From Fluviicola sp. (lineage in GTDB: Bacteria; Bacteroidota; Bacteroidia; Flavobacteriales_D; Crocinitomicaceae): 64,000 nucleotides of DNA. The DNA is taken from contig NVXU02000015.1 in NCBI GenBank assembly GCA_002734065.2, forward strand, positions 1-64,000. The letters are read 5' to 3'. The notes below the pieces were generated by a model, which was given only the letters and a program-made list of their open reading frames with translations, was not told the DNA's origin and made no database searches. The position numbers and the translations under genes are program-made. This document shows, one piece after another, positions 48,020-59,084 of this stretch (position 1 is the stretch's first letter; every line of letters starts with the position of its first letter).

Positions 48020-50509
48020 TTACTTCTTTTTCTTCTTCTTCGCTGCCTTCTTTTTCTTCTTCGGTTTTTTCGCTTCAATCATTTTTTGCACTTCTTCTAA
48101 AGTTAATTTTTCCACTTTAAAAGTTTTGGGCAATTCGATTTTTAACTTCCCTTTTACAATGTTAAAACGTCCCCAACGTGCTTTCTGAACAGAAATCCCT
48201 TCCTCTTCCCAGTTGTGAATCATTTTATCAATCTCTTTTTGCTTCTTCGCTTCGATTAGTTCAACAATGTCGTCTTTGCTCAGGTTGTCAAAATCATATT
48301 TGCGATTGACGTTGATGAACAAATCGTTCCATTTAATAAAAGGACCAAATCGACCAGAACCTTTTTGCACCGGCAAACCTTCGTATTCTGCAACAGGCGC
48401 ATCTGCTTTTTGCTTCTCAATGATTAATTCTGTTGCTCGTTCTAAATCAACGCCACCCATGTCTTCATCCTTTGGGATGGAAACAAAAATATCGTTGTGT
48501 TTCACATAAGGTCCAAAACGACCTTGCGCTACAATTACCTCTTTTCCTTCAAATTCTCCCAAAGTTTTTGGAAATTTGAACAATTCCAGTGCTTCTTCCA
48601 ATGTAATTGAGCCGATTGACTGTCCTGTTCGTAAAGAAGCAAATTTTGGTTTCTCACCATCCGCTTCTTCATTTCCGATTTGAATCATCGGTCCAAAACG
48701 GCCAATTCTTGCAATCATTCTACGTCCAGACTCTGGGTCCGTTCCGATTTCTCTTTCTCCAGATGCTCTTTCAGAATTCTCTAGAGTATCCTCTACTCTT
48801 TCGTGAAAAGGAGTGTAGAAAGATTCAATCATTTGCGTCCATTCTTTCAATCCTTTTGCAATTTCATCAAATTCTTGCTCCACTTTTGCCGTGAAGTTGT
48901 ATTCCATGATTTGCCCAAAATGTTCTACCAAGAAGTCTGTAACAACAATTCCGATATCAGTTGGACACAATTTATTTCTTTCCTTTCCAGTGATTTCTGA
49001 AAGTTCATTCTTTACATAATCACCGTTTGAAAGCACAAACTGCGTATAATTTCTTTTCGTACCGTCTTTTTCTGGTTTTTCAACGTAACCTCTTTTTTGG
49101 ATGGTAGAAATAGTTGGTGCGTACGTAGATGGACGACCAATTCCAAGTTCCTCTAATTTTTTCACCAAAGACGCCTCCACGTATCTTGCTGGTGGACGGC
49201 TAAATCGTTGCGTTACAGAAATATTATCAACCTGTACAGAATCGCCAGTTGCAACGGCAGGCAATAATCCAGATGCGAATTCATTCTCACTGTCATCTAC
49301 CGAAGTTTCCAAATAAACTTTTAAGAAACCTTCAAATTTGATTACTTCTCCTTTTGCAGAGAATGTTTCCTCCACTCCATTCGCATTGATTTTAATGGTT
49401 GTTCTTTCCAACTTTGCATCTGACATTTGCGAAGAAATTGCTCTCTTCCAAATTAAATCGTACAATTTTTCTTGGTCGCTTTCTGCGTTGATAGAATGCG
49501 TAGAAAAATCAGTTGGTCGTATCGCCTCGTGAGCTTCTTGTGCTCCTGAATTTTTGGTTTTATATTTCTGCTCATTGGAGAATTCTGAACCATACGCACG
49601 AGTAATTTCTGTTTTTGCTGCATCCAATGCTGTCTTAGAAAGATTCAAAGAATCCGTTCTCATATAGGTTATTCTCCCTGACTCATACAAACGTTGTGCA
49701 ACAGACATTGTTCTCGAAACGGAGAATCCTAACTTAATACTTGCCTGTTGCTGCAAGGTTGAGGTTGTAAACGGAGCCACTGGTTTTTTAGTCGCTGGTT
49801 TCTTAGTAACATCTGATATATTAAAGGATGCATTTTTGCAAGAATCGAGAAAGCGAACAACATCCTCTTCTGATGTTAATTGCTTTGCAACCGTCGCATT
49901 GATGCGCCCCTTCTCGGTTTGGAAGATGGCAGTGATTTTGAAAAAAGTCTCAGAATTAAAATTATTGATTTCTTTTTCTTTCTCTACAATCAAACGAACT
50001 GCCACTGATTGCACACGTCCTGCTGACAAACTTGGTCTCACTTTTCTCCACAAAACTGGAGACAATTCGAACCCAACTAATCGATCTAATATTCGACGTG
50101 CTTGTTGTGCATCGACTAATTCTTTATTTATTTCTCTTGGAGATTCAATCGCTTTGAGAATTGCTCCTTTTGTAATTTCGTTGAACGTTATTCTTCGCGT
50201 TTCTTTCTTGTCTAAACCTAATGTTTCGTAAAGGTGCCAAGATATAGCTTCTCCTTCACGATCCTCATCCGTTGCGAGCCATACAACCTCTGCGGCCTTT
50301 GCTAACTTTCTTAATTCAGCAACAATTTGCTTCTTGTCTGGAGAGACTTCATATTTAGGTTTAAAATTATTTTCAATGTCAATCGCTTCTTTCTTGGCTA
50401 AATCTCTAACGTGGCCAAAACTGGACTTAACAACAAAATCTTTTCCTAAATACCCTTCTATGGTACTTGCTTTTGCTGGTGACTCGACAATTACTAAATT
50501 TTTAGCCAT
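48020..50509 (-). CDS. topA: DNA topoisomerase I with Lys-rich tail
   Basis: MAKNLVIVESPAKASTIEGYLGKDFVVKSSFGHVRDL; TDEDREGEAISWHL; RTDSLNLS; start moved from 50578. Confidence 0.95.
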   Translation of the reverse strand: MAKNLVIVESPAKASTIEGYLGKDFVVKSSFGHVRDLAKKEAIDIENNFKPKYEVSPDKKQIVAELRKLAKAAEVVWLATDEDREGEAISWHLYETLGLDKKETRRITFNEITKGAILKAIESPREINKELVDAQQARRILDRLVGFELSPVLWRKVRPSLSAGRVQSVAVRLIVEKEKEINNFNSETFFKITAIFQTEKGRINATVAKQLTSEEDVVRFLDSCKNASFNISDVTKKPATKKPVAPFTTSTLQQQASIKLGFSVSRTMSVAQRLYESGRITYMRTDSLNLSKTALDAAKTEITRAYGSEFSNEQKYKTKNSGAQEAHEAIRPTDFSTHSINAESDQEKLYDLIWKRAISSQMSDAKLERTTIKINANGVEETFSAKGEVIKFEGFLKVYLETSVDDSENEFASGLLPAVATGDSVQVDNISVTQRFSRPPARYVEASLVKKLEELGIGRPSTYAPTISTIQKRGYVEKPEKDGTKRNYTQFVLSNGDYVKNELSEITGKERNKLCPTDIGIVVTDFLVEHFGQIMEYNFTAKVEQEFDEIAKGLKEWTQMIESFYTPFHERVEDTLENSERASGEREIGTDPESGRRMIARIGRFGPMIQIGNEEADGEKPKFASLRTGQSIGSITLEEALELFKFPKTLGEFEGKEVIVAQGRFGPYVKHNDIFVSIPKDEDMGGVDLERATELIIEKQKADAPVAEYEGLPVQKGSGRFGPFIKWNDLFINVNRKYDFDNLSKDDIVELIEAKKQKEIDKMIHNWEEEGISVQKARWGRFNIVKGKLKIELPKTFKVEKLTLEEVQKMIEAKKPKKKKKAAKKKKKK

Positions 50510-50612
50510 ACTATTATCTATTGTTTGAAACGCAATCTTTATCGGTGCAAAATAAGAGGTTTTAAATTCAATAAGCAATGATTTAGGGGAAGTATTTTTT
50601 TTAGACCTTAGT

Positions 50613-50773
50613 TTAAGAAGGAAGAAGTTAAGAAGTTAAGAAGTTAAGAAGAAAGAAATCAAGTCGTCAATTTAAGCGGTTTTGAATACGGTTATCTCTT
50701 GAATTTATTGGAGAACGTCCCTTTTCAAAGAAAAACTTTCGTATTCTTAACTTCTTAACTTCTTCCTTCTTAA
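50613..50773. repeat. Inverted repeat (30-bp perfect arms) built of GTTAAGAA 8-bp tandem units
   Basis: ttaagaaggaagaagttaagaagttaagaa at 50613-50642 and its reverse complement at 50744-50773. Confidence 0.92.
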
Positions 50774-50876
50774 CTCCTATATTTAAAACCACACATAAAT
50801 CTAATCTTTTTTTAATGACTGCCATTTTGACACCCTCTACTTTTTCACTATCTTCGCAGACTGAATTTAAGAATTA

Positions 50877-52331
50877 ATGAGCGAAAAGATAGATTTGCAT
50901 CAACAATTAGACGAATCGAGGCAAGGAGAAGCAATTACATTGCAAAAAAATTCTACTGCGAACGGAAAGAAACTTTTCTTGGAGAGTTACGGGTGCGCTA
51001 TGAATTTTTCTGACAGCGAAGTTGTTGCGTCTATATTAATAGGACAAGGTTATTCTACCACAACGGACGAACACGAAGCCGATATTATCCTAATTAATAC
51101 CTGTTCTATTCGTGAGAATGCAGAAACTCGGGTTAGAAAACGCTTGGAGAATTTCAAAAACCGAAAAAAAAGACAACCTGGATTAATTGTCGGAGTGTTA
51201 GGATGCATGGCGGAGCGCTTGAAAAAAAACTTGCTCGAAGAAGAAAAATTGGTTGACATTGTTGCCGGTCCAGATTCTTACAGAGACTTGCCCAACTTGA
51301 TTATTGAGGTTGAAGGCGGACAAAAAGCAGTAAATGTTTTGCTTTCTCGCGATGAGACCTATGCAGACATTTCTCCCGTTCGTTTGGACCAAAAAGGAGT
51401 AACTTCATTTGTGTCAATCACCAGAGGTTGCGACAACATGTGCTCATTCTGCGTGGTTCCTTTTACAAGAGGGAGAGAACGTTCGAGAGACCCAAAAACG
51501 ATTTACAAAGAATGCGAAGAATTATTCAGCAACGGCTATAGAGAGGTTACTTTATTGGGTCAGAATGTTGATTCTTACCGTTGGAACATGACCTCGAAGG
51601 GTGAAATTAAAAATGAGAAAGAAGAAACCGTTAATTTTGCTCAATTAATGCAAATGGTAGCGAAAATCTCTCCTGATATGAGAATTCGATTTTCGACTTC
51701 GCACCCCAAAGATATGTCCGATGAAGTGCTCGAAGTGATTGCTGCAAACGATAATATTTGCAACTACATTCACTTGCCCATTCAGTCAGGAAATTCTGAT
51801 GTTCTGAAAAGAATGAACCGAGGTTATACCAGAGAATGGTATTTGGAAAGAATTAAAAAAATTCGTGAAATTATTCCGAATTGTGCTATTACAACTGATA
51901 TTATCACTGGATTCTGCAATGAAACGGATGAAGAACACGCAGACACAATTTCAATCATGAAAGAAGTGCAGTGGGATTTTGCCTACATGTATAAATATTC
52001 TGAGCGACCAAAAACCTTAGCAGAAAGACGTTTTGAGGACGATGTTCCAGAGAAAGTGAAAGGAAGTCGACTGACAGAGGTCATTGATTTGCAACAAGCC
52101 AATGCCTTGGTGATTAACAAGCGCAAAATTGGCGAAATTTACAAAGTCTTGGTCGAAGGTAGGTCCAAACGTTCTGAAGATTTCATGGATGGAAGAAATG
52201 AGCACAACACCAAGGTTGTTTTTCCGAAAGGAGATTTTGGGAAATGTGATTACGTAATGGTAAAAATTAATGATTGCACAACAGCAACGCTTTTAGGAGA
52301 GGTTGTTGAGGTTTGCAAGGCATCAAAATAA
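50877..52331 (+). CDS. miaB: tRNA-2-methylthio-N6-dimethylallyladenosine synthase MiaB
   Basis: [55 protein letters not shown]. Confidence 0.95.
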   Translation: MSEKIDLHQQLDESRQGEAITLQKNSTANGKKLFLESYGCAMNFSDSEVVASILIGQGYSTTTDEHEADIILINTCSIRENAETRVRKRLENFKNRKKRQPGLIVGVLGCMAERLKKNLLEEEKLVDIVAGPDSYRDLPNLIIEVEGGQKAVNVLLSRDETYADISPVRLDQKGVTSFVSITRGCDNMCSFCVVPFTRGRERSRDPKTIYKECEELFSNGYREVTLLGQNVDSYRWNMTSKGEIKNEKEETVNFAQLMQMVAKISPDMRIRFSTSHPKDMSDEVLEVIAANDNICNYIHLPIQSGNSDVLKRMNRGYTREWYLERIKKIREIIPNCAITTDIITGFCNETDEEHADTISIMKEVQWDFAYMYKYSERPKTLAERRFEDDVPEKVKGSRLTEVIDLQQANALVINKRKIGEIYKVLVEGRSKRSEDFMDGRNEHNTKVVFPKGDFGKCDYVMVKINDCTTATLLGEVVEVCKASK

Positions 52332-52337
52332 TTAAAA

Positions 52338-53570
52338 ATGGAATTACAACAAATAAAACAACGTTTTGGCATCATTGGAAATGCTCCCATGCTTAATCGA
52401 GCATTAGAGGTTGCTGCGCAGGTTGCACCGACTGATATTTCTGTTTTGGTCACTGGAGAAAGTGGAACAGGGAAGGAAATCATTCCGCAAGTGATTCATC
52501 AATTGAGTCCAAGAAAGCACAATGAATACATTGCTGTCAATTGCGGTGCTATTCCGGAAGGAACGATTGATTCTGAGCTCTTCGGACACGAAAAAGGCTC
52601 GTTTACGGGTGCAAGTGGCAGTCGAAAAGGTTATTTTGAGGTTGCCGACGGCGGAACTATCTTCTTGGATGAAGTTGCAGAATTGCCTTTGCAAACCCAA
52701 GTTCGCTTGTTGCGAGTGTTGGAAACAGGCGAATTTATAAAAGTCGGTTCTTCAAGACCGATTAAGACTGATGTTCGAATTATTGCTGCCACCAACGAAA
52801 ATATTCAGCAAGCAATTGCCAATGGAAAATTCAGAGAAGACCTTTATTATCGATTGAGCACCGTTCCGATTGCTTTGCCTCCATTGAGAAAGCGAAAAGA
52901 GGACATTCATTTATTGTTTAGGAAATTTGCGAATGATTTTGGAGAAAAATACAGGATGCCAGCCGTTCGTTTGACGGAAGATGCTATTCAGTTACTCAAT
53001 AATTACACCTGGCCGGGGAATATTCGCCAATTGAAAAATTTAGTGGAGCAAACTTCTGTTATTGGAACCTCTAGAGAAATAAGTGCCGCAGAATTGATAG
53101 AATATTTGCCTAAAAAAATGGATTTAAGTCCTGCGTTGATTAGTGACAGCAAAGAAGGTATCAACGAAAGAGAATTGATGTACAAATTTCTTTTCGATAT
53201 GAAAAAAGATCTCAATGACTTGAAAAAATTAGTTTTAGAGGTTGCCAACAACGCAAATGTGAATCTCAGTCAAGACCAAGCGAGCATGGTCAATCGCTTT
53301 TCCAGTGATATTCAACCTGAAAGCACGACTAAGATGCTTCCGGCAGCATCTTCGGAGGAGACTTTCTCCCATTCTTCCAATGCACCAGTAGATAATTTTC
53401 AAGTGCACGAGGAAGTTGAAGAATCACTGTCTTTGGAGGATAGAGAAAAAGAATTGATTCAAAAAGCGTTGATTAAGCACAAAAGCAAGCGAAAATATGC
53501 CGCTGCAGAGCTAGGAATAAGCGAGAGAACGTTGTATAGAAAGATAAAAGAATATAACTTAGCCGAATAA
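52338..53570 (+). CDS. Sigma-54-dependent AAA+ regulator without receiver domain, Fis-type HTH
   Basis: VTGESGTGKEIIPQVIHQLSPRK, ELFGHEKGSFTGASG, C-terminal KYAAAELGISERTLYRKIKEY. Confidence 0.92.
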   Translation: MELQQIKQRFGIIGNAPMLNRALEVAAQVAPTDISVLVTGESGTGKEIIPQVIHQLSPRKHNEYIAVNCGAIPEGTIDSELFGHEKGSFTGASGSRKGYFEVADGGTIFLDEVAELPLQTQVRLLRVLETGEFIKVGSSRPIKTDVRIIAATNENIQQAIANGKFREDLYYRLSTVPIALPPLRKRKEDIHLLFRKFANDFGEKYRMPAVRLTEDAIQLLNNYTWPGNIRQLKNLVEQTSVIGTSREISAAELIEYLPKKMDLSPALISDSKEGINERELMYKFLFDMKKDLNDLKKLVLEVANNANVNLSQDQASMVNRFSSDIQPESTTKMLPAASSEETFSHSSNAPVDNFQVHEEVEESLSLEDREKELIQKALIKHKSKRKYAAAELGISERTLYRKIKEYNLAE

Positions 53571-54076
53571 TGAAATTAGTTGTTGCCATCCTATCTGTCA
53601 TTTTGCTTTCGAGTTGCTGGCCAAAGAGCGTCTCGTTTGTGGATGGCTCTATGCCCGAAGATTGGGAAATATTCTTCGTAAACAACCTCACAAACAATGC
53701 TCCTAACACGCCAGTTAGTTATGCGGCAACACTTTCTGAAGACATAAGAGATGGCGTTCAAAACAGAACTAGATTAAAAATTGGGACAAGTGTTGAGGAT
53801 GCACAAGTTGAAATTGACGGTACGATTAACAGTTACTCCATTACGCCAATTGCTTTGCAAGACGGAGACAATGCCGATCAGAATAGATTGACCGTCTCTG
53901 TTAAGTTTGATATTTTCATCAATGCGGCAGAAGAAGACCAAATGACTTTGTTGAGCACTCGTTTCATTGATTATGATGCCAATACTGACTTAGCAACCGT
54001 AGAATCTCAATTTTTAACAGAAGTTAATGAGCAAATTATTCAAGATTTAATCAATAAATTGCTTTCTAACTGGTAA
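53570..54076 (+). CDS. LptE-like lipoprotein (LPS assembly)
   Basis: [60 protein letters not shown]; position downstream of the sigma-54 regulator. Confidence 0.8.
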   Translation: MKLVVAILSVILLSSCWPKSVSFVDGSMPEDWEIFFVNNLTNNAPNTPVSYAATLSEDIRDGVQNRTRLKIGTSVEDAQVEIDGTINSYSITPIALQDGDNADQNRLTVSVKFDIFINAAEEDQMTLLSTRFIDYDANTDLATVESQFLTEVNEQIIQDLINKLLSNW

Positions 54077-55083
54077 TGGTAGGTTTGGCAGACATAGCAA
54101 CTAAAATTACGATTCCTTCAAAGGTGGCGGTCACTGATTTTGAAAGTTTGGCAGAATACGCCAATAAATATCCTTATTCGCAACTGTTTTCAATTCTGTA
54201 TTTGAAGGGATTAAAAGGAGCATCTGATGTTCGTTTTGAAGAAGAATTGGAAAAGCATTCTTATCGAATTTCGGATAGGGCGAGATTGTATGAGTTGATT
54301 AGTGAGGAGGGAGAAAGAGAGAAGAGCAAGAGTTTAGAGCAAGAGTCTGGAGTGGAGAGCAAGTTGATTAGTGAGGAGGAGGAGATTGATAATTTGGAAG
54401 AAAGTACGGGCATTTTGGAAGAAAGTACGGGCAAGTCGCGACTTGCCCGTACTGAAATTCCAAAAGAGGAAATTCCAAAAGAAGAAGAGAATTCTCAAAT
54501 AGTTGAAGAAAATAGAAGCATTCTTCCCGAGATTGAAATTGAGCAAGAAAAAACGCAAGATTTGGTGGATGAAACCATTCTTCAGCATGCAATTTCTGCT
54601 AATTATCAGCTTTCTGAGCTAAATAGTGAAGAAAAAAGGGCTTTGGAAGAAAAAAATATTTCTAAAGAAATTATAGCCGAAGAAATCCCTGAAATTAAGC
54701 CTATAGAAATCGCAATTGATACCAAGCAATCGTTTAATTCTTGGTTGGACACCAACAGTAATTATACGAAAAGTGATAATCACTCCAAACTCGCAATAAT
54801 AGACCTAGTAAGTGACTCAGAGGCGAGCAAAGAAAAAGAAGCCCTGTTTGGAGAGGTGAAAAAAGAAAAGACAGCCTTCTTCTCCCCTACTCAAAAAGCC
54901 AAAGAAAGCTTGGATGAAAACACCTTGCCGGTGAGTGAAACTTTGGCTAAAATTTATGCTTTACAAGGCAATTTTCCGAAGGCAATTTCAGCTTATCATC
55001 AATTAAGTTTGAATAATCCAGAAAAAAAGATTTTCTTTGCAATCCGAATTAAAGAATTAGAAAAAAAATTAAACAATAAATAA
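54076..55083 (+). CDS. Hypothetical protein, charged linker plus C-terminal TPR-like motif
   Basis: N-terminal [21 protein letters not shown]-terminal [32 protein letters not shown]. Confidence 0.7.
   Translation: MVGLADIATKITIPSKVAVTDFESLAEYANKYPYSQLFSILYLKGLKGASDVRFEEELEKHSYRISDRARLYELISEEGEREKSKSLEQESGVESKLISEEEEIDNLEESTGILEESTGKSRLARTEIPKEEIPKEEENSQIVEENRSILPEIEIEQEKTQDLVDETILQHAISANYQLSELNSEEKRALEEKNISKEIIAEEIPEIKPIEIAIDTKQSFNSWLDTNSNYTKSDNHSKLAIIDLVSDSEASKEKEALFGEVKKEKTAFFSPTQKAKESLDENTLPVSETLAKIYALQGNFPKAISAYHQLSLNNPEKKIFFAIRIKELEKKLNNK
54424..54453. repeat. Perfect 30-bp REP-like palindrome inside CDS
   Basis: agtacgggcaagtcg|cgacttgcccgtact. Confidence 0.95.
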
Positions 55084-55413
55084 ATGGTAGGATTATTTTC
55101 AGTTATCATCATTATCGCAAGTATCTTATTGATTTTTGTGGTCTTCGTTCAAAATCCAAAAGGTGGCGGATTAAGTTCTGACTTTGGTGCAGCATCTCAA
55201 TTGGGAGGCGTGCAAAAAACGAATGAGTTTATTGACAAAGCAACGTGGTCGTTGGCAGGAATTATTGCTGTTTTGAGTATTGTCATGACGTTAAAAATGA
55301 AAAGCCCTGAACGCGTAGTGAAAGATAAAACGCAAGACACGACAGAGCAAGCACCTGACGGAGGACAAGCACCTGACAACGGTGGACAAAAAACTCCTGC
55401 AAATGGAGGTTAA
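55084..55413 (+). CDS. secG: Preprotein translocase subunit SecG
   Basis: VVFVQNPKGGGLSSDFGAASQLGGVQKTNEFIDKATWSLA. Confidence 0.92.
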   Translation: MVGLFSVIIIIASILLIFVVFVQNPKGGGLSSDFGAASQLGGVQKTNEFIDKATWSLAGIIAVLSIVMTLKMKSPERVVKDKTQDTTEQAPDGGQAPDNGGQKTPANGG

Positions 55414-55581
55414 TTGTTCGTAATCCATCCTAGATGGAATTCAACAACTTATTCAAAATGTCAGTATGTCATTCATACTGACATTTTTTTTGCCCTAAAC
55501 TGTTATTCTGTCGGGAAAAATGAATTGGCACAGATTTCGTGCACTTAATTAAAATTAATAATCACAAAAAAGTAAAGATAT

Positions 55582-55857
55582 ATGGCAATCACATTCAAAC
55601 CATTAGCGGATAGAGTTTTGATAGAACCTGCTCCAGCAGAAATGAAAACTGCAAGCGGAATTATCATTCCTGATTCTGCAAAAGAAAAACCATTGCAAGG
55701 CAAAATTGTTGCCGTTGGTAATGGGAAAGTAGATGAACCAATGACTGTTAAAGTTGGAGATGCTGTTCTTTATGGACAATATTCAGGTACAGAAATAAAA
55801 TTAGACGGTTCTGATTATTTGATTATGAGAGAAGCGGATATTTATGGAGTGTTTTAG
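55582..55857 (+). CDS. groES: Co-chaperonin GroES
   Basis: [33 protein letters not shown]. Confidence 0.97.
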   Translation: MAITFKPLADRVLIEPAPAEMKTASGIIIPDSAKEKPLQGKIVAVGNGKVDEPMTVKVGDAVLYGQYSGTEIKLDGSDYLIMREADIYGVF

Positions 55858-55873
55858 GAGTAAAAAGAATATT

Positions 55874-55928
55874 AGAAGTTAGAGAAGTTAGAGAAGTTAG
55901 AGAAGTTAGAGAAGTTAGAGAAGTTAAG
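55874..55928. repeat. 9-bp tandem repeat (GTTAGAGAA)n in groES-groEL spacer
   Basis: agaagttagagaagttagagaagttagagaagttagagaagttagagaagtta. Confidence 0.95.
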
Positions 55929-55940
55929 AAATAAAAAAAA

Positions 55941-57578
55941 ATGGGAAAAGAAATATTATTTGACGTAGAAGCAAGAGACAAACTGAAAGCAGGTGTCGAT
56001 GCGTTAGCAAATGCGGTGAAAGTTACATTGGGACCAAAAGGTCGTAACGTCATTATTGGACGAAAATTCGGAGCACCTCAAATTACAAAAGATGGTGTAT
56101 CCGTAGCCAAAGAAATTGAATTGAAAGACCCTATCGAAGACATGGGAGCACAAATGGTGAAGGAAGTTGCATCGAAAACAGCAGATATTGCTGGAGACGG
56201 AACAACGACTGCAACTGTTCTTGCACAGGCAATTATTGGTGCAGGTTTAAAGAATGTTGCAGCTGGAGCTAATCCAATGGATTTAAAACGAGGAATTGAT
56301 AAAGCAGTTACTGACATCGTTAAGAACTTGAAAAAACTTTCTAAAGAAGTTGGTTCTGACAATGCTAAAATCAAGCAAATTGCCTCTATTTCTGCCAATA
56401 ATGACGAAACAATAGGTGCGTTGATTGCTGAAGCGATGAAAGTCGTTGGAAATGACGGTGTAATTACTGTTGAAGAAGCGAAAGGAACTGAAACTGAGGT
56501 TAGAACGGTTGAGGGAATGCAATTCGATAGAGGTTATCTTTCTCCATACTTTGTTACTAATACGGAGAAAATGATTTCAGAAATGGAGAACCCAATGATT
56601 CTTATTTATGATAAGAAAATCTCCAGTATGAAAGAATTACTTCCTGTTTTGGAGCCCGTTGCTCAAACAGGAAAACCATTTTTAATCATAGCAGAAGACA
56701 TTGATGGTGAAGCGCTCGCAACCTTGGTTGTGAACAGAATTAGAGGTTCACTGAAAATTGCGGCTGTTAAAGCTCCAGGATTCGGTGATAGAAGAAAGGC
56801 AATGTTGGAAGATTTGGCTATTCTTACTGGAGGTCAAGTTATTTCTGAAGAAAGAGGTTTGACGTTGGAGAATACGACATTAGACATGCTAGGTACCGCT
56901 GAAAAAGTTGAAATTGATAAAGACAACACAACTATTATCAATGGAGCTGGTCGCAAAGATGACATCAAAGCAAGAGTAGGACAAATTAGAGCTCAAATTG
57001 AAGCTTCAACGTCAGACTACGACAAAGAAAAAATGCAAGAACGCTTGGCTAAATTAGCTGGGGGAGTTGCCGTTCTCTATGTTGGAGCACCAACAGAGGT
57101 TGAAATGAAGGAGAAGAAAGACAGAGTTGATGATGCACTTGCTGCAACAAGAGCTGCTGTTGAGGAAGGAATTGTACCTGGTGGTGGAATAGCATTGATT
57201 CGTGCTTTGAAGACTATCGATAAAGTAAAAGGAGAAAACGAAGACGAAATGACCGGTATTGCTATCGTAAAGAGAGCCGTTGAAGAACCATTGCGCCAGA
57301 TTATAGAGAATTGTGGTGGTGAAGGAGCTGTGATTGTACAAAAAGTGAAAGAAGGCAAAGATGACTTCGGTTACAACGCAAGAACGGAAACGTATGACAA
57401 TCTTTATTCGGCTGGAGTTGTTGATCCAACAAAGGTCACAAGAATTGCCATTGAGAATGCGGCATCTATTGCTTCTATGTTACTGACAACAGAATGCGTA
57501 ATTGCAGATGAGCCAATTGATGAGTCGGCAGCGGCAATGGGCGGAGGAATGCCAGGTGGAATGCCAGGGATGATGTAG
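55941..57578 (+). CDS. groEL: Chaperonin GroEL
   Basis: [45 protein letters not shown] tail. Confidence 0.98.
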   Translation: MGKEILFDVEARDKLKAGVDALANAVKVTLGPKGRNVIIGRKFGAPQITKDGVSVAKEIELKDPIEDMGAQMVKEVASKTADIAGDGTTTATVLAQAIIGAGLKNVAAGANPMDLKRGIDKAVTDIVKNLKKLSKEVGSDNAKIKQIASISANNDETIGALIAEAMKVVGNDGVITVEEAKGTETEVRTVEGMQFDRGYLSPYFVTNTEKMISEMENPMILIYDKKISSMKELLPVLEPVAQTGKPFLIIAEDIDGEALATLVVNRIRGSLKIAAVKAPGFGDRRKAMLEDLAILTGGQVISEERGLTLENTTLDMLGTAEKVEIDKDNTTIINGAGRKDDIKARVGQIRAQIEASTSDYDKEKMQERLAKLAGGVAVLYVGAPTEVEMKEKKDRVDDALAATRAAVEEGIVPGGGIALIRALKTIDKVKGENEDEMTGIAIVKRAVEEPLRQIIENCGGEGAVIVQKVKEGKDDFGYNARTETYDNLYSAGVVDPTKVTRIAIENAASIASMLLTTECVIADEPIDESAAAMGGGMPGGMPGMM

Positions 57579-57580
57579 GT

Positions 57581-57694
57581 TTCGACATTTCGAGTACCTC
57601 AATGTTCCTTACCTACATTCGAGAGCCTCAGTGTACTCAACCTACAATTAAGTGTTTTAAGATATTAATTGTTATGAGCATTGAGGCTCTCGAA
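57581..57694. repeat. Dispersed/inverted repeat (CATT(TC)GAGAGCCTCARTG)
   Basis: cattcgagagcctcagtg and rc of gagcattgaggctctcgaaatg. Confidence 0.7.
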
Positions 57695-57787
57695 ATGCGA
57701 TTAAAAGAGTATAAAGGGCCGTTTACGGACGGTTCTTTTTCCGTTTCTATTTTCCCGACTTGTTCGGATAAATAGAACGACTATATA

Positions 57788-57824
57788 GAAGGAAACTTCT
57801 CGAGAAATCGGGGAGTTTTTTTTG
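57788..57824 (+). terminator. Possible hairpin terminator
   Basis: aaacttctcgagaaatcggggagttttttttg. Confidence 0.5.
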
Positions 57825-57854
57825 TTCTCAAATTTTATCACTACATTTAATCAA

Positions 57855-59084
57855 ATGAAACTACTTTCACCACCTAAAACTGAATACGTTGATTTCTATG
57901 ATCAATCCAAGTTCAAGTTAGTTTGGAACTTTGCTGTCGCAGTCATGTTCTTAATGGCGATCGTTTCTGTTTCCAATTTTTCCAACGAAAATTACTCACA
58001 CATTCCTAATGTAATTGCCATTGGTATTTGCCTTGCGGTGTTATTCACCTTGTATAAAACGAAAAAATACAGAATTATAAGCATTTTAGGAACATTGAGT
58101 ATTTTTCTACTTATTTCCATTACTTTTTTCTTACAAAAGAATGTCATCCACTACACTACTCCATTGTGGATGTTGCTCAATATTATTCTTGCTTTCTTTA
58201 TTCTCGGTAAAAAATGGGGCATACCAATGCTTTTAGCACATTTTACCGTCATGTTTTTCTATTTTTCGTTCAATTTAAAGTCAAACATCGAAGGTTTACC
58301 GCCTTTTGATCAATTAGACATCCTAAATTACATCATTGAAACTGCAATTATAGGAGCAGGGCTTCTGTACATTCTTTTGCAATACATTAAGACAACAGAT
58401 TATGCCGAGAATCAAATAAAGCGATCTAATGAAGCGTTGCAAGAGCAAAATGACTTAATTTCTACACAAAATAGAGAGAAAGAAATGATGCTGAAAGAAA
58501 TTCATCATCGGGTAAAGAACAACTTGCAAATTATCACAAGTATTCTTCGTTTACAGTCCTACGAAATCGAAGATAAATCGCACTTAGAGACCTTCAACGA
58601 AGCTATTAATAGAGTGAGTTCTATTTCCTTAATTCATGAAAAGATGTATCAATCTGACATGTTGACTAATTTTGATATGGAAGATTATTTCAAATCTTTG
58701 GCCATGAATATTATTGCCAGTTATTCTTCAGAAAAAGAAATCATTATTGTTGCAAAATCTACCCTGAAAAGTGTGCAAGACAAATCGATTGTTCCGATTG
58801 CCTTAATTTATAACGAATTAATAACGAATTCTGTGAAGCATGCCTTTAAAGAGGTAGAATTTCCTAAAATTTCGGTAGAATTCAGCTATATTGATGCTGA
58901 CACCTACAAAATGACCTATTCAGACAATGGTAGATGGAAAGAGGAGTCAGAAGATTCTTTCGGAACAGAAATGATTTCAATAATGACGGAACAATTAGAA
59001 GGAGAATACGAGGTCGTTAAGAATGATTCTGGAACAACTTATCAGTTTGTGTTCAAGAATATTGATTTGACGTCTAGCCGTTAA
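57855..59084 (+). CDS. Membrane sensor histidine kinase (HisKA_2 type)
   Basis: Multi-TM N-terminus; EIHHRVKNNLQIITSILRLQS; IALIYNELITNSVKHAF; YSDNGRW. Confidence 0.9.
   Translation: MKLLSPPKTEYVDFYDQSKFKLVWNFAVAVMFLMAIVSVSNFSNENYSHIPNVIAIGICLAVLFTLYKTKKYRIISILGTLSIFLLISITFFLQKNVIHYTTPLWMLLNIILAFFILGKKWGIPMLLAHFTVMFFYFSFNLKSNIEGLPPFDQLDILNYIIETAIIGAGLLYILLQYIKTTDYAENQIKRSNEALQEQNDLISTQNREKEMMLKEIHHRVKNNLQIITSILRLQSYEIEDKSHLETFNEAINRVSSISLIHEKMYQSDMLTNFDMEDYFKSLAMNIIASYSSEKEIIIVAKSTLKSVQDKSIVPIALIYNELITNSVKHAFKEVEFPKISVEFSYIDADTYKMTYSDNGRWKEESEDSFGTEMISIMTEQLEGEYEVVKNDSGTTYQFVFKNIDLTSSR

Noticed and set aside
49836-50231. 131-aa ORF antisense to topA
   Set aside because: Shadow ORF of a conserved gene.
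55518-55545. Sigma-54-like promoter ttGGcacagatttcgtGCac upstream of groES
   Set aside because: GG to GC spacing is 12 nt, not the required 10, so it does not fit the -24/-12 consensus.
59074-59084. Overlap between kinase and channel genes as a frameshift artefact
   Set aside because: Both C-termini are intact and convergent; short tail-to-tail overlaps are normal.
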